Shown: piece by piece, positions 1-8,085 of the stretch
Layout of the letters: every line of letters begins with the position of its first letter
How positions within the stretch are numbered: the first letter of the stretch is position 1
From: Burkholderia sp. Ax-1724
GTDB lineage: Bacteria; Pseudomonadota; Gammaproteobacteria; Burkholderiales; Burkholderiaceae
Direction of reading: 5' to 3'
Assembly (NCBI RefSeq): GCF_011752995.1
Contig: NZ_VWWL01000011.1
Span: 62,001-126,000 of the forward strand
Length of the DNA stretch: 64,000 nucleotides
Translations under genes and position numbers: made by a program
Notes under the pieces: model-generated
Told to the model about the DNA's origin: nothing
Database searches by the model: none
What the model saw: the letters and a program-made list of their open reading frames with translations, nothing else

Positions 1-1
1 A

Positions 2-841
2 ACCCCGGCGCCCGCCCACACAACACCGGCATCACCCGCACAACCCGCTCCTTCCGCGCCGCCGCCCGCCGCCGCTGCAACCGCCGCCCCGCTCGTGCAG
101 AAAACCGTCGCCCATCCGCCGACTGCCGGCGAAATACGCGATTGCGCGACCTGTCCGATCATGATCGCGATACCCGCCGGCTCGTTCGCCATGGGCAGCA
201 ACACCGACGACCCGTCGGAAAAGCCCGTTCATCACGTGAGCATCGGTGCATCGTTCGCGATCGGCAAATACCCGGTGACGGTCGAGCAATGGAATGCCTG
301 CGTGGCCGCGAATGCATGTCAGAAGCTCACACCCGAAAGCAATACCAACAAGGCCGCGCCCGCACGCGACCTCAGTTGGGACGACACGCAGCAGTACGTC
401 AAATGGCTCGCCAAAACCACGGGCAAACCATACCGCCTGCCCACCGAAGCCGAATGGGAATACGCGGACCGCGCCGGCACCACGACCGCGTACTGGTGGG
501 GCGAACAGATGCGCAAGGGCACTGCCAATTGCAAGGATTGCGGCGACCCGTGGCACAAGGAAGGACCGGAGAGCGTCGGCTCGTACATGCCGAATCCGCT
601 CGGCCTGTACGACATGAATGGCGGCGTTTGGGAGTGGACCGCCGACTGCTGGCACAACTCGTATCAGGGCGCGCCCGCCGACGGCCACGCATGGGACAGC
701 CCGGCCTGCGAAATGCGCGTCATTCGCGGCGGCTCGTGGCGCGAGGGCGGCAATTACATGCTCAGTGCAACGCGCTTCAAGTACAGCGCGGGCGTGCGTC
801 AATCGCAGGATGGTTTTCGTGTCGTGAAGGATCTGCGCTAA
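2..841 (+). CDS. Formylglycine-generating-enzyme (SUMF1/FGE) domain protein, 5' end outside window
   Basis: The reading frame is open from base 2 with no stop, so the gene begins upstream. A GTG at 95 could start a shorter protein, but the preceding 31 codons are a Pro/Ala-rich linker typical of a domain junction, so I treat this as a C-terminal domain. Family signatures are visible: an [10 protein letters not shown] opening, [22 protein letters not shown] and RVIRGGSW near the end. This fold includes sulfatase-maturing enzymes and non-catalytic sensor or ligand-binding domains often attached to or encoded beside bacterial Ser/Thr kinases. The convergent kinase next door fits such a signalling context. 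The catalytic cysteine pair of true FGEs is not obvious, so enzymatic activity is uncertain. Confidence 0.85.
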   Translation, partial: TPAPAHTTPASPAQPAPSAPPPAAAATAAPLVQKTVAHPPTAGEIRDCATCPIMIAIPAGSFAMGSNTDDPSEKPVHHVSIGASFAIGKYPVTVEQWNACVAANACQKLTPESNTNKAAPARDLSWDDTQQYVKWLAKTTGKPYRLPTEAEWEYADRAGTTTAYWWGEQMRKGTANCKDCGDPWHKEGPESVGSYMPNPLGLYDMNGGVWEWTADCWHNSYQGAPADGHAWDSPACEMRVIRGGSWREGGNYMLSATRFKYSAGVRQSQDGFRVVKDLR

Positions 842-872
842 GGCGCTTGAGCTTCGAGGCTACGCACAAGGC

Positions 873-901
873 GCCGAAGCGCAGTTGCAATGCGCTTCGG
901 C
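873..901. terminator. 11-bp-arm hairpin between convergent genes
   Basis: Arms GCCGAAGCGCA and TGCGCTTCGGC pair perfectly around a 7-nt loop. There is no T-run on either side, so it may serve as a bidirectional terminator or 3' RNA stabiliser for the converging FGE-like and kinase genes. Confidence 0.5.
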
Positions 902-995
902 TCGCGCGCTTACGATTGCGCCGGCGATTGCCATTCTTTCCTCGCAGGCCCGACTCACGGCATTGCGCATTCGCACTGCAACCCCTATCGCGACT

Positions 996-3155
996 TCACG
1001 GCATACGCGGCTTCGTCGTAATCGGCGCGAAATCCGCGAAGATATGGTCTTGCCCGTATTTGCCGCCAATTTGTGCGAGTCGCGCATCGAGCGCACGCAG
1101 ATAATCCGCGCGCGATTCGCTTTCCGGACGCAGCTTGTCGAAGAGTTGCACCGGCGTAATCAGCAGTACCACCATCTCCGAGCCGAATGGCTTCGAAATG
1201 ATCCAGTCGTCCGCGCCGCCGATCGTCGCCGAGTAGTTCGGCGGCGCCTGATTGTCCTTCGCGCGTGGACTCGGCACCATGTGTACGACGCGGCCATCGA
1301 GCTGGTAATAGTCGACGCTCACGAACGAATCGAAGTTGGGCGTATTCACATCGACGACGAGCGCATCGCCATCGCTCAATAAACCGCTCGGCGGCCGCAC
1401 GTGCAGCGCGGCGACGCGGCCCGCCTGCCAGTTACGCATCCAGTACGGCGCGAGCGTTTTGACGGTGTCGCATTTATCGTCGGCGAGCGGCTGGACGTCG
1501 AGCGTCAACGTATCGACGCCCGGCAACGCCGCCAACGTGTCCTTCAGATGCGCGGCGCCATCACGCTGCGAGACGAAACCTCGCACCGTCAGCGCGTGAT
1601 CCTGCACCCCGGCCGATAGCGCCGAGCACGGCACCTGCGCGAGCACGGGTGCTATCGCGGCGAGTGTCAAGGCGGGCTTCGGCGCGGGCGGCGGTGAAGC
1701 AGGTGGCAACGGCGCAGACGAAGAAGACCCCGCGTTTGCCGATGCATTAGCTGCTTCATTCGTTACCGCGGAAGCGGGCGACGTCTGCGCCGTACTGTTC
1801 GACGACACGATTGCCGACGCTCCGCCCACGCGATCGACCTGGTCGGTTCGCGGCTCGCTCTCGCGGCTCGGCCCGGAACGCAGCGCGAAAATGCCGACTG
1901 CCGCCGCGCAAACCACGGCGAGCCCCGCGAGTCCCGCCTTCGCGAGCGTGCCCGACTTCTCGGCGCGCGCTTCATTGTCGAACTCGGCGATAAAGCGCAC
2001 GACGCTCGGCATCCGCGTCGCGCGATCGAACGACAGTGCAGCGCGCAGCGCGCGCCATTGCCGCGAGTCGAGATTCGGTGGACGCTGCGGCTTGAAATCG
2101 GCATTGCGTGCCTGCGTCGCGGACAGCCGATCGAACGGATGATGGCCGGTCAACAGTTCGTACGTGATGCAGCCGAGCGCATAGATATCGTCGCGCGGAT
2201 CGGGCTCCCCATGCTCGATCATCTCCGGGCTCGCATACGCGGGCGTCAACGCGCCGAGCGTGCCGGGGTCGAATACCGTCGCATCGCTTTCCTCTTCCGG
2301 CCGCTGGAATACACGCGCAATGCCGAAGTCGATCACTTTTACTTCGGCGTTCGTCGTCAGAAACACATTGGCGGGCTTGAAATCGCAATGGACGAAGCCG
2401 CGCTCGTGCGCATACGCGAGCGCCGCGCACATGCCGCGCACGATCGGCAGTGCCGCGCGCACCGGCATGCCCTGATAGCCGGGCGTGCGCAGCAACTGGC
2501 TGAGCGGTTTGCCGCTCAGGTACTCCATGGTCAGATAGACGATCGGCCCGTCGCGATCGAAGTCGTACACCGTGATGATGTTGCGATGCGCGAGCACCTG
2601 CGCCTTGCGCGCCTCGCGCTGCAACGCGACGAGCGAATTCGGATTGCCGCGGAACTGGACGTTGAGTACCTTGATCGCGAGATACGGCTTGCGATCCGAT
2701 GCTTCGAGCTTGCGCAGATCGAGCGCCTTGTACACGGTGCCCATGCCGCCGACGCCCAGGCACTCCTCGAGCACGAAACGGTTGTTGAGCGTATCGCCGA
2801 TGCCCTTGATCGTGTCGTGCGCGGAAGCATTGTCCGCCGTCCCCGAAACACCCGAAACGCCCGCAACACCGGCGCTGCCCGAACGCAGCGACGGAATCTC
2901 CACCGTCGTCTGGATGCCGGTTTCCTCGCCGCCTGCCGCGACGTTCGATAAGCGCAGCAACTCGATACGCCGCCGTACTTCCAGATACAACTCCTCGGGC
3001 AATGGCGTTTGCCGATGCGCGGCACCCAGCATCTCCAGCAGCTGCGTCGAACCGAGTTGCTCGGCCTTCAACGCGCTGTCGAGCCGGGCGACGAACTCGT
3101 CACGAGACAGCTCGCCGCTCTGGAAATCGTGAATCACACGCGCAAGGCTAGCCAT
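996..3155 (-). CDS. Membrane-anchored Ser/Thr protein kinase with DUF4384-like C-terminus
   Basis: About 719 residues from the ATG at 3155; an upstream in-frame start at 3209 would add 18 basic, Cys-containing residues and looks less likely. After a helical N-terminal segment, the Hanks-type kinase domain (roughly residues 125-400) shows the glycine loop GVGGMGTVYKA, the lysine in AIKVL, HCDFKPANV, VIDFGIAR and the ASPEM activation-segment end. The usual HRD is HCD, making this a non-RD kinase. A single hydrophobic helix follows at about 405-425, then a Ser/Ala/Pro-rich linker and an extracytoplasmic C-terminal domain with the GDALVVDV...ISKPFGSEMVVLL pattern of DUF4384. It probably senses an envelope signal and phosphorylates cytoplasmic targets. 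Related kinases control type VI secretion in some proteobacteria, but no secretion core genes lie in this window. Confidence 0.88.
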   Translation of the reverse strand: MASLARVIHDFQSGELSRDEFVARLDSALKAEQLGSTQLLEMLGAAHRQTPLPEELYLEVRRRIELLRLSNVAAGGEETGIQTTVEIPSLRSGSAGVAGVSGVSGTADNASAHDTIKGIGDTLNNRFVLEECLGVGGMGTVYKALDLRKLEASDRKPYLAIKVLNVQFRGNPNSLVALQREARKAQVLAHRNIITVYDFDRDGPIVYLTMEYLSGKPLSQLLRTPGYQGMPVRAALPIVRGMCAALAYAHERGFVHCDFKPANVFLTTNAEVKVIDFGIARVFQRPEEESDATVFDPGTLGALTPAYASPEMIEHGEPDPRDDIYALGCITYELLTGHHPFDRLSATQARNADFKPQRPPNLDSRQWRALRAALSFDRATRMPSVVRFIAEFDNEARAEKSGTLAKAGLAGLAVVCAAAVGIFALRSGPSRESEPRTDQVDRVGGASAIVSSNSTAQTSPASAVTNEAANASANAGSSSSAPLPPASPPPAPKPALTLAAIAPVLAQVPCSALSAGVQDHALTVRGFVSQRDGAAHLKDTLAALPGVDTLTLDVQPLADDKCDTVKTLAPYWMRNWQAGRVAALHVRPPSGLLSDGDALVVDVNTPNFDSFVSVDYYQLDGRVVHMVPSPRAKDNQAPPNYSATIGGADDWIISKPFGSEMVVLLITPVQLFDKLRPESESRADYLRALDARLAQIGGKYGQDHIFADFAPITTKPRMP

Positions 3156-3579
3156 TTGTGCGAAGCACCGCCGTTGCCGCTGGACCGTGTCGCATGCGAC
3201 CGACGCCACGCGGGTCGATAGGAAACCTGTCGTAACCAGTTACATGTGCCGCTTCGATACTAGCTCCCGGTCCGCGCTTTCGCAAACCGGCAATGACCCT
3301 CGCGACGCCATGCACGCGCGTGACGCGAGTGTCGTATGCGAACCAACAGGATTGCACCGTCTGTCGGAGAGACACCACCGCTTGCCGCCCGATCAGCCGC
3401 GCGGACGCACGGCACGCCGGGACTGCTTCACGCCGGAACGCCCTGTTAATCGAGACTCCCGGCATTTCATCAGGATACTTGAGCAAATCTGGCACAGCCT
3501 GTGCATGAGTGATATCCGAGCAAACAGGTTGCTCAACACCACTCGCAACATTGCGATGACTTCTTTCTGGAGACTCACC
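3156..3579. other. Regulatory region between kinase and first double-glycine-leader peptide
   Basis: No convincing gene is seen here. An open frame runs from 3187 into the downstream peptide gene, but its upstream part lacks a ribosome-binding site and resembles non-coding sequence. The stretch holds the sigma-54-like element at 3490-3505 and presumably the leftward kinase promoter, which I could not pinpoint. Confidence 0.5.
3490..3505 (+). promoter_or_regulatory. Sigma-54 (-24/-12)-like promoter of the first leader-peptide gene
   Basis: TGGCAC-AGCCT-GTGCA matches the consensus TGGCAC-N5-TTGCA with one substitution, and GG and GC are separated by exactly 12 nt. The predicted start of transcription is near 3516, giving a leader of about 60 nt before the ATG at 3580. 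A sigma-54 promoter needs a bacterial enhancer-binding protein, none of which is encoded in this window. Confidence 0.5.
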
Positions 3580-3849
3580 ATGAAAACGCTCATGATCAAG
3601 GATCTGTCCGTCACCGAACAACTCGACAGCCAGGCCATGCGTGCCGTGCGCGGCGGCTTCGGCCCGAGCCTGTACTACAACTTCAGCCCGATCGTCGCTC
3701 CGAACAACAGCAAGAACCTCACCGCCACGCAACTGATCAGCAACGAACTGAACCAGCAGAACGCCAACGGCAACAACGTTGCGTTCGCCGCCGGCATCAC
3801 CTCGACGAACGATCCGTTCGTGACGTCGAACAACAACATCCACATGTAA
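3580..3849 (+). CDS. Double-glycine-leader small protein 1 (Asn-rich core)
   Basis: The ATG at 3580 follows a TGGAGA ribosome-binding site and gives 89 residues. The N-terminus (MKTLMIKDL...QLDSQAMRAVRGG) matches the starts of the proteins at 3938, 4412 and, more loosely, 4977: a basic/hydrophobic start, IKDL, (E/Q)LDxxAM and a terminal Gly-Gly near residue 26. This is the architecture of leaders cut by peptidase-containing ABC transporters in microcins and bacteriocins. The remaining 63 residues are polar and rich in Asn and Gln, without Cys and with few charges. I do not recognise the core. It probably shares a transcript with the next gene. Confidence 0.85.
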   Translation: MKTLMIKDLSVTEQLDSQAMRAVRGGFGPSLYYNFSPIVAPNNSKNLTATQLISNELNQQNANGNNVAFAAGITSTNDPFVTSNNNIHM

Positions 3850-3857
3850 TGTGCGAC

Positions 3858-3894
3858 GCGGCGAAGCACCCGCACACGCGGGCCGCTTCGCCGC
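3858..3894 (+). terminator. Stable nested hairpin between leader-peptide genes 1 and 2
   Basis: Outer arms GCGGCGAAGC and GCTTCGCCGC (10 bp, perfect) enclose an inner CCCGC-acac-GCGGG stem. No T-run follows. It sits in the 88-nt gap between two peptide genes and could attenuate or stabilise the shared transcript. Confidence 0.5.
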
Positions 3895-3937
3895 ACGCCA
3901 TTCGTCTCCGCTTTTCGCGCACCCTTGGAGAAACATC

Positions 3938-4219
3938 ATGTCATCCCTCATGATTCGCGATCTGCCCGGCACCCGCGAACTCGACCGCCTGGCCATGTCC
4001 GCGCTTGCCGGCGGCACCGGCAGCAGCGTGCCCGGCTTGCCGTTGGGCAGCCTCGCCGGCATTGCCAACGTCAACGTCACGGTGAACCAGAGCCTCTTCC
4101 AGCAGCAAAACGTGAACGTCGCGGCACTCAACAACATCGGCGTGATCGGCGCGGGCTTCGTGCCGCTGAAGCTCAACGTCGACCCCACGCTGTGGGGCGC
4201 CAACTACGCCGCCGTGTAA
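3938..4219 (+). CDS. Double-glycine-leader small protein 2 (Asn/Val alternating core)
   Basis: The ATG at 3938 follows TTGGAGAAAC and gives 93 residues; a longer frame from 3851 lacks such a site and runs through the hairpin. The leader MSSLMIRDL...ELDRLAMSALAGG is clearly paralogous to that of the preceding gene. The 67-residue core contains NVNVTVNQ and NVNVAALNN, an alternation of polar and beta-branched residues that could form beta strands or amyloid-like assemblies, and ends in an aromatic segment (TLWGANY). No cysteines are present. Its function is unknown; a secreted peptide or surface polymer is an inference from the leader only. Confidence 0.83.
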   Translation: MSSLMIRDLPGTRELDRLAMSALAGGTGSSVPGLPLGSLAGIANVNVTVNQSLFQQQNVNVAALNNIGVIGAGFVPLKLNVDPTLWGANYAAV

Positions 4220-4411
4220 GCGCATGCAGCAGCGCGGGAACGGGGGTTCCGGCACTGCCGCAGTATTGACATGCCCCAGGCCGCACACGGATTTCCTATA
4301 CTCGAAGTGCGTCGAGACCTCAGTACATCGAACGACAGGCCAAACATTCCGCCAACGCGGCGGCTGGACCCTCGACGGGCCGAGCCGCCCCATTGCTTTT
4401 CTGGAGCCGTC

Positions 4412-4621
4412 ATGACCAAGCTCGTCATCAAGGACCTGACCGAAAACGTCGAACTCGACCGTGAGGCAATGGCCGCGATCGTCGGCGGGGCGCGCATCGG
4501 GGCGCGCTCGAATCTCGCCGCGCCGCTCGTGCCGGCCGCAACGCGTGTCGTCGACTATCCACCCGGCTTTCCCGCTACGCATCTGTCTATCGGCAATGCC
4601 GCCCTGAAGCCGAAGCGGTAA
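4412..4621 (+). CDS. Double-glycine-leader small protein 3
   Basis: The ATG at 4412 after CTGGAGCCGTC gives 69 residues. Its leader MTKLVIKDL...ELDREAMAAIVGG is the best match to the family pattern. The core (43 residues) is short, basic and Pro/Ala-rich, with YPPGFP in the middle and a KPKR end, and is unrelated to the cores of the neighbours. A 192-nt gap separates it from the preceding gene, so it may have its own promoter. A strong hairpin follows at 4655-4683. Confidence 0.82.
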   Translation: MTKLVIKDLTENVELDREAMAAIVGGARIGARSNLAAPLVPAATRVVDYPPGFPATHLSIGNAALKPKR

Positions 4622-4654
4622 CGCCGCCGGAACCGCCCACCGCTTTTCATCGCC

Positions 4655-4683
4655 ACGGCACGCGCGCTTCGCGCGTGCCGTTT
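4655..4683 (+). terminator. Probable terminator after leader-peptide gene 3
   Basis: Arms CGGCACGCGCG and CGCGCGTGCCG form an 11-bp perfect stem with a CTT loop, extended by an A-T pair and followed by TTT. This would isolate the next peptide gene as a separate transcription unit. Confidence 0.6.
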
Positions 4684-4905
4684 CCATGCCAATCCCACTT
4701 TCCGCCATGCGTCGTGTCGCTGTCCGCTTTTCGCGAAGCGGTGCGGCAAATCCACCATGCACGCGCAATACGTGGGCTTCGCACGAACACTTCGCCTCGC
4801 ATGCGCCGGCCCGATCCGCGCGATTCGGCGAGGTGGGCGCGCGCATCCCTGTCTGGATGCGCATGGCGGCGAGTGACCGCTTTTCCACATCACACCTCGG
4901 CACGT

Positions 4906-4921
4906 TGGCATATGCCTTGCA
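4906..4921 (+). promoter_or_regulatory. Sigma-54 (-24/-12)-like promoter of leader-peptide gene 4
   Basis: TGGCAT-ATGCC-TTGCA departs from the TGGCAC-N5-TTGCA consensus at one position, with GG-to-GC spacing of 12 nt. It lies 55 bases before the ATG at 4977, just downstream of the terminator-like hairpin of gene 3. It is the second such element in this small cluster. Confidence 0.55.
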
Positions 4922-4976
4922 AAAATCCAGACGGGCGCCGCATTGTGCTCGCCTCTCGATCTCAAGGAGTAATGCC

Positions 4977-5183
4977 ATGAAAACCACTGTCATCATCAAG
5001 GACCTGCCGCATCGCGCAGGCGACGCATCCGCCGAAAAAGCCCTCACCGTCGAACAGATGAAAATCCTGCGCGGTGGCCGCTCGGTGGTCGTCACCGTGG
5101 ACGGTACTTCGACGGGTCACGTCGACGATTGGGACATCAATACCGCCATCTTCGAAGGCCGTATCACCGGAACCTATCTATAG
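4977..5183 (+). CDS. Double-glycine-leader small protein 4 (divergent leader)
   Basis: The ATG at 4977 follows AAGGAGTAATGCC and gives 68 residues. The leader starts MKTTVIIKDLPH and ends EQMKILRGG at residue 34, about eight residues longer than in the siblings and with the ELDxxAM segment replaced by LTVEQM. The 34-residue core is acidic (DGTSTGHVDDWD) and ends in a beta-prone IFEGRITGTYL. It is the only member whose gene sits directly behind a near-consensus sigma-54 element and its own terminator boundary. Function unknown. Confidence 0.82.
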   Translation: MKTTVIIKDLPHRAGDASAEKALTVEQMKILRGGRSVVVTVDGTSTGHVDDWDINTAIFEGRITGTYL

Positions 5184-5298
5184 GACGCGCGAAGTGTCCG
5201 CAATTGGAAAGAGCGCACCCGCCTGATGTTCTTTTGTGTGAGACGGGCGCCGCTCCGGCCGCATAGCCGCTCGTGGGGCGACGGCCCTACCGGCGGTG

Positions 5299-5334
5299 TC
5301 GGCCGCGTACCGATCGTGGCGATCGTGCGGCCGA
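5299..5334. terminator. Hairpin between convergent leader-peptide gene 4 and sugar-acid kinase
   Basis: TCGGCCGC and GCGGCCGA form an 8-bp stem around a partly self-complementary interior (CGATCG/CGATC). It lies just downstream of the minus-strand kinase stop and between converging genes, so it is a candidate bidirectional terminator. Confidence 0.45.
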
Positions 5335-5347
5335 TTGCCGATGTGCG

Positions 5348-6763
5348 CTAGCCAGCATAACCGTCGATCAACTGCTCGAACAGATCGGCGTCGCCCATCT
5401 GGCCGCCTTTGAGCATGATCTCCATGCCGTCGAGTTCGGCGCGATCGGAATGCAGACGGCACACGGTCACGCCCGCCGAAAGCGGCGCGAGATAGGACAG
5501 TCCCCACGCATCCAGCGCACGCACCGCAAAGCTCGACGTATCGCCGCCCGCGATGCCGATACGCTGCAATCGCACCGCGCCGAGTACCTGTTGCAATAGC
5601 GTCGCGCACGCATGCGCGAGTTGGGACGGTGACGTGGCTTCGTTTTCGTTGTCGGCATTCGCCGTATTTTCGCCACTCGCCGCCTGAGCGACTGGCGTCG
5701 CGTGCGATACCTTTCGTGTCGTAAACGCCAGCACGTTGCGCCCGTCGCGCAAGGGTCCGGCAATGGCCGCGACACGATCCGCCAGATAGGCCGCTGCCGT
5801 ATCGCCCGTCATCTTGTGTGGGTCGAGCTCTACTCGCAAATAGGAATGCGCGGCGCCGATCTGCACTTCCGTCAAGGGCGAGAGGCTGCCGGCCAGCACG
5901 AATACGGGGCCGCGTGCGCGCGCCAATGCTGGGGTGGCCTCGTTCTCTACATCGGAATTGCCGCGCACTCCACACGCCGATGCATAAGCCTGCGCAACAC
6001 TGCTCGCCCCGACCGCGAGCAATGGCGCCGACCTCGCCGCATAATGCACGATGACCTTGCCGATGGCGCGCAAATGCGTATCGTCGAGTACATCGAACAG
6101 CAACGCGTCGGGCCGTACCTCGGGCTTCGTATCGAGTTCGCGGCGTACCTCGGCCTGCAATGCCGCTTCGCCTGCCGCATAGCACCGCCAGTCGATCGAC
6201 CGCACCCGCTCGATACCCTGACGCTGCAGATGCACACGCAGGTCCGCTTCGTTCATCGGCGTGACCGGGTGGCGGCTCATCGTCGGATGACGGTCGATCC
6301 GATAGATCGAGGGCTGTTCGTCATCCGCGCCCGCCGCGGCGAACAGTTGACCGAACACGCAATAGCGCCGCAGATTCGGCTGCCCGCCGACGATCGCAAT
6401 GAGTTCATTCGCACAGTACTCGCGCAGCGTGCGAATCGCCACGCCGATGCTGCCGGTATGTGGCGCGCTATCGAAGGTCGAGCACACCTTGTAGTGAATC
6501 ACGCGCGCACCGAGCGCGGCGAATGCGGCGCCGACACGCGCAAGCTCCTGCTGTTGCGCGGGCGGCGCCATCGTGCGCGCCGCGCCCGCGACGCCGATTG
6601 CGTCGAGTTGACCCAGCATCGACAGACGCGCCGCATCGGGCGGCGTGAAAAACAGCATCGCGCGCAAGCCCGCGCGTGCGAGATGCGCGAGCGTATCGGT
6701 CGCGCCGGTGAAGTCGTCGCCGTAGAACGCGTAGTCCGTGCCTGAATCGCGCGAACTGTTCAT
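5348..6763 (-). CDS. DUF1537-family four-carbon/branched sugar-acid kinase (OiaK/OtnK-like)
   Basis: The ATG at 6763 has an AGAAGAG site just upstream and lies 23 nt after the RuBisCO-like gene; it gives 471 residues, usual for the family. The N-terminal domain opens FYGDDFTGATDTL, the substrate-binding signature of DUF1537 kinases, and the C-terminal domain has VLAGSLSPLT, GGDTSSFAV and MLKGGQMGD, the nucleotide-binding motifs. Family members phosphorylate 3-oxo-tetronates or, when paired with a RuBisCO-like protein, 3-oxo-isoapionate in D-apionate catabolism. The tight linkage to a RuBisCO-like gene here favours the latter type (OiaK), but substrate cannot be fixed from sequence. A Ser/Ala/Asn/Glu-rich insert at about residues 365-385 is probably a surface loop. 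Confidence 0.88.
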   Translation of the reverse strand: MNSSRDSGTDYAFYGDDFTGATDTLAHLARAGLRAMLFFTPPDAARLSMLGQLDAIGVAGAARTMAPPAQQQELARVGAAFAALGARVIHYKVCSTFDSAPHTGSIGVAIRTLREYCANELIAIVGGQPNLRRYCVFGQLFAAAGADDEQPSIYRIDRHPTMSRHPVTPMNEADLRVHLQRQGIERVRSIDWRCYAAGEAALQAEVRRELDTKPEVRPDALLFDVLDDTHLRAIGKVIVHYAARSAPLLAVGASSVAQAYASACGVRGNSDVENEATPALARARGPVFVLAGSLSPLTEVQIGAAHSYLRVELDPHKMTGDTAAAYLADRVAAIAGPLRDGRNVLAFTTRKVSHATPVAQAASGENTANADNENEATSPSQLAHACATLLQQVLGAVRLQRIGIAGGDTSSFAVRALDAWGLSYLAPLSAGVTVCRLHSDRAELDGMEIMLKGGQMGDADLFEQLIDGYAG

Positions 6764-6786
6764 CTCTTCTGCGCCTGGCATCGCCC

Positions 6787-8085
6787 TCAACCCCGGCCGC
6801 CGAAGAACGTCAGCGCGCGCTGCAATTCCGGCATGTTCTGCGCGTAATTCGCGAGCGGCGTGCCGGCTTGCACCGCCGCCCACGCCTGGCGCACGCTCTG
6901 AACGCCCGCAGCCGGACCGTCCGGATGCGCGAGAATGCCGCCGCCGCACATAAAGAGCAGATCGATCGAATGCACGGCGTCGTATGTCGCTTGCGCGGTA
7001 CCCGCCCATTGCCCCGACGAAAACGCGGGCAGCACGCTGTCGTCGCAGCCGGGCGCGAGCGGCAGCGCGCAGTCGCGCGCCGACTCGATCACCTCGGCGT
7101 CGCTCTGCGCGAATTTGCCGGCCAGCCCATGCACGTGCATATGATCGACACCGGCGAGACGCCAGAGCGTCTGATACGCCTGAAACGATATGCCGAGCGC
7201 CGGGTCGCGCGACATCATCCCGTAACCGTTGCGATGCGCATGCAGCACGAGCGGCGTTGCACGGCGCAACGTCTGGATCGCCGAGAAGCCGCACCAGTTG
7301 ATGCTCGCCATCACGCAGCTACCGCCCTCGCGCTCGACGAGGTCCGCATGACGGCGCATGGCGTCGAGATCGTCGGTAATGTTGAAGGCGACCATCACGG
7401 GCCTGCCGCTGCGTTCGCGATAGGCGCGCACCTCGGCCATGACGGCGCGCACACGTTCGGCAAGCGGCGCATGCGCAGGGTTCGCACAAACTTCGTCATC
7501 CTTGATGAAATCGACGCCCGCCTCGCACAACTGGCGCACGAGTGCGGCCGTTTCGTCCGCGCTGAGGCCGACGTTCGGCTTGATGATCGTGCCGATCATC
7601 GGCCGGCCGCTGACTTGCGTCAGCGCACGCGTGCCGGCCACGCCATGACGCGGCAACTCGAAACGCGCACGATACGCGGCCGGCAAACGCAGCGACAGCA
7701 GCCGCATGCCAGTCACTTCGCCGAGGTCGTACAGATTGCCGGCGACGGTCGCGGCCAGCGTCGGCAGATTCGCCTCGATGTTGGCCAGCGGAAATGACAG
7801 CGTGATGCGCGCGCGACGCCACGGCCCCGGCGTGCGCTGCCGCGTGAGCCATGCGCTCAGCAGACTCGGTTGCGCGGCGGCTTCGAGCTCTTCGATATGC
7901 AGCACGTTGGCGCGGCTGCGCGCGCGCAGTGCATCGGATTCGTTCGCGACCCGCACGAAGGTGCCGCTCGATTGCTCGCCGGCCATCACGTCCGCGACGC
8001 GCGCGGGATCGAGCGGCGTTTCGATCAGATAGTCGGCTTCGAGCGTATCGCTATCGACTGGCCGCTGCGCCTGAATAACGTTCAT
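6787..8085 (-). CDS. RuBisCO-like protein (OiaX-type decarboxylase candidate)
   Basis: 432 residues, beginning at an ATG that overlaps the upstream VOC gene stop by 4 nt (translational coupling). The RuBisCO large-chain fold is evident: GTIIKPNVGLS carries the K175-equivalent lysine, GVDFIKDDE carries the lysine that is carbamylated plus the metal-binding acidic pair, and HAHRNGYG matches the H-R active-site motif. HVHGLAGKF lies in the loop-6 region. It keeps metal-binding residues but departs from carboxylating RuBisCO around them, as in form IV proteins. Described homologues linked to DUF1537 kinases decarboxylate 3-oxo-isoapionate 4-phosphate to L-erythrulose 1-phosphate. That assignment here is inference from the gene pair. 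Confidence 0.88.
   Translation of the reverse strand: MNVIQAQRPVDSDTLEADYLIETPLDPARVADVMAGEQSSGTFVRVANESDALRARSRANVLHIEELEAAAQPSLLSAWLTRQRTPGPWRRARITLSFPLANIEANLPTLAATVAGNLYDLGEVTGMRLLSLRLPAAYRARFELPRHGVAGTRALTQVSGRPMIGTIIKPNVGLSADETAALVRQLCEAGVDFIKDDEVCANPAHAPLAERVRAVMAEVRAYRERSGRPVMVAFNITDDLDAMRRHADLVEREGGSCVMASINWCGFSAIQTLRRATPLVLHAHRNGYGMMSRDPALGISFQAYQTLWRLAGVDHMHVHGLAGKFAQSDAEVIESARDCALPLAPGCDDSVLPAFSSGQWAGTAQATYDAVHSIDLLFMCGGGILAHPDGPAAGVQSVRQAWAAVQAGTPLANYAQNMPELQRALTFFGGRG

Noticed and set aside
4266..4302. TTGACA and TATACT upstream of leader-peptide gene 3
   Set aside because: Each hexamer is good but they are 25 nt apart, too far for a sigma-70 promoter; not annotated.
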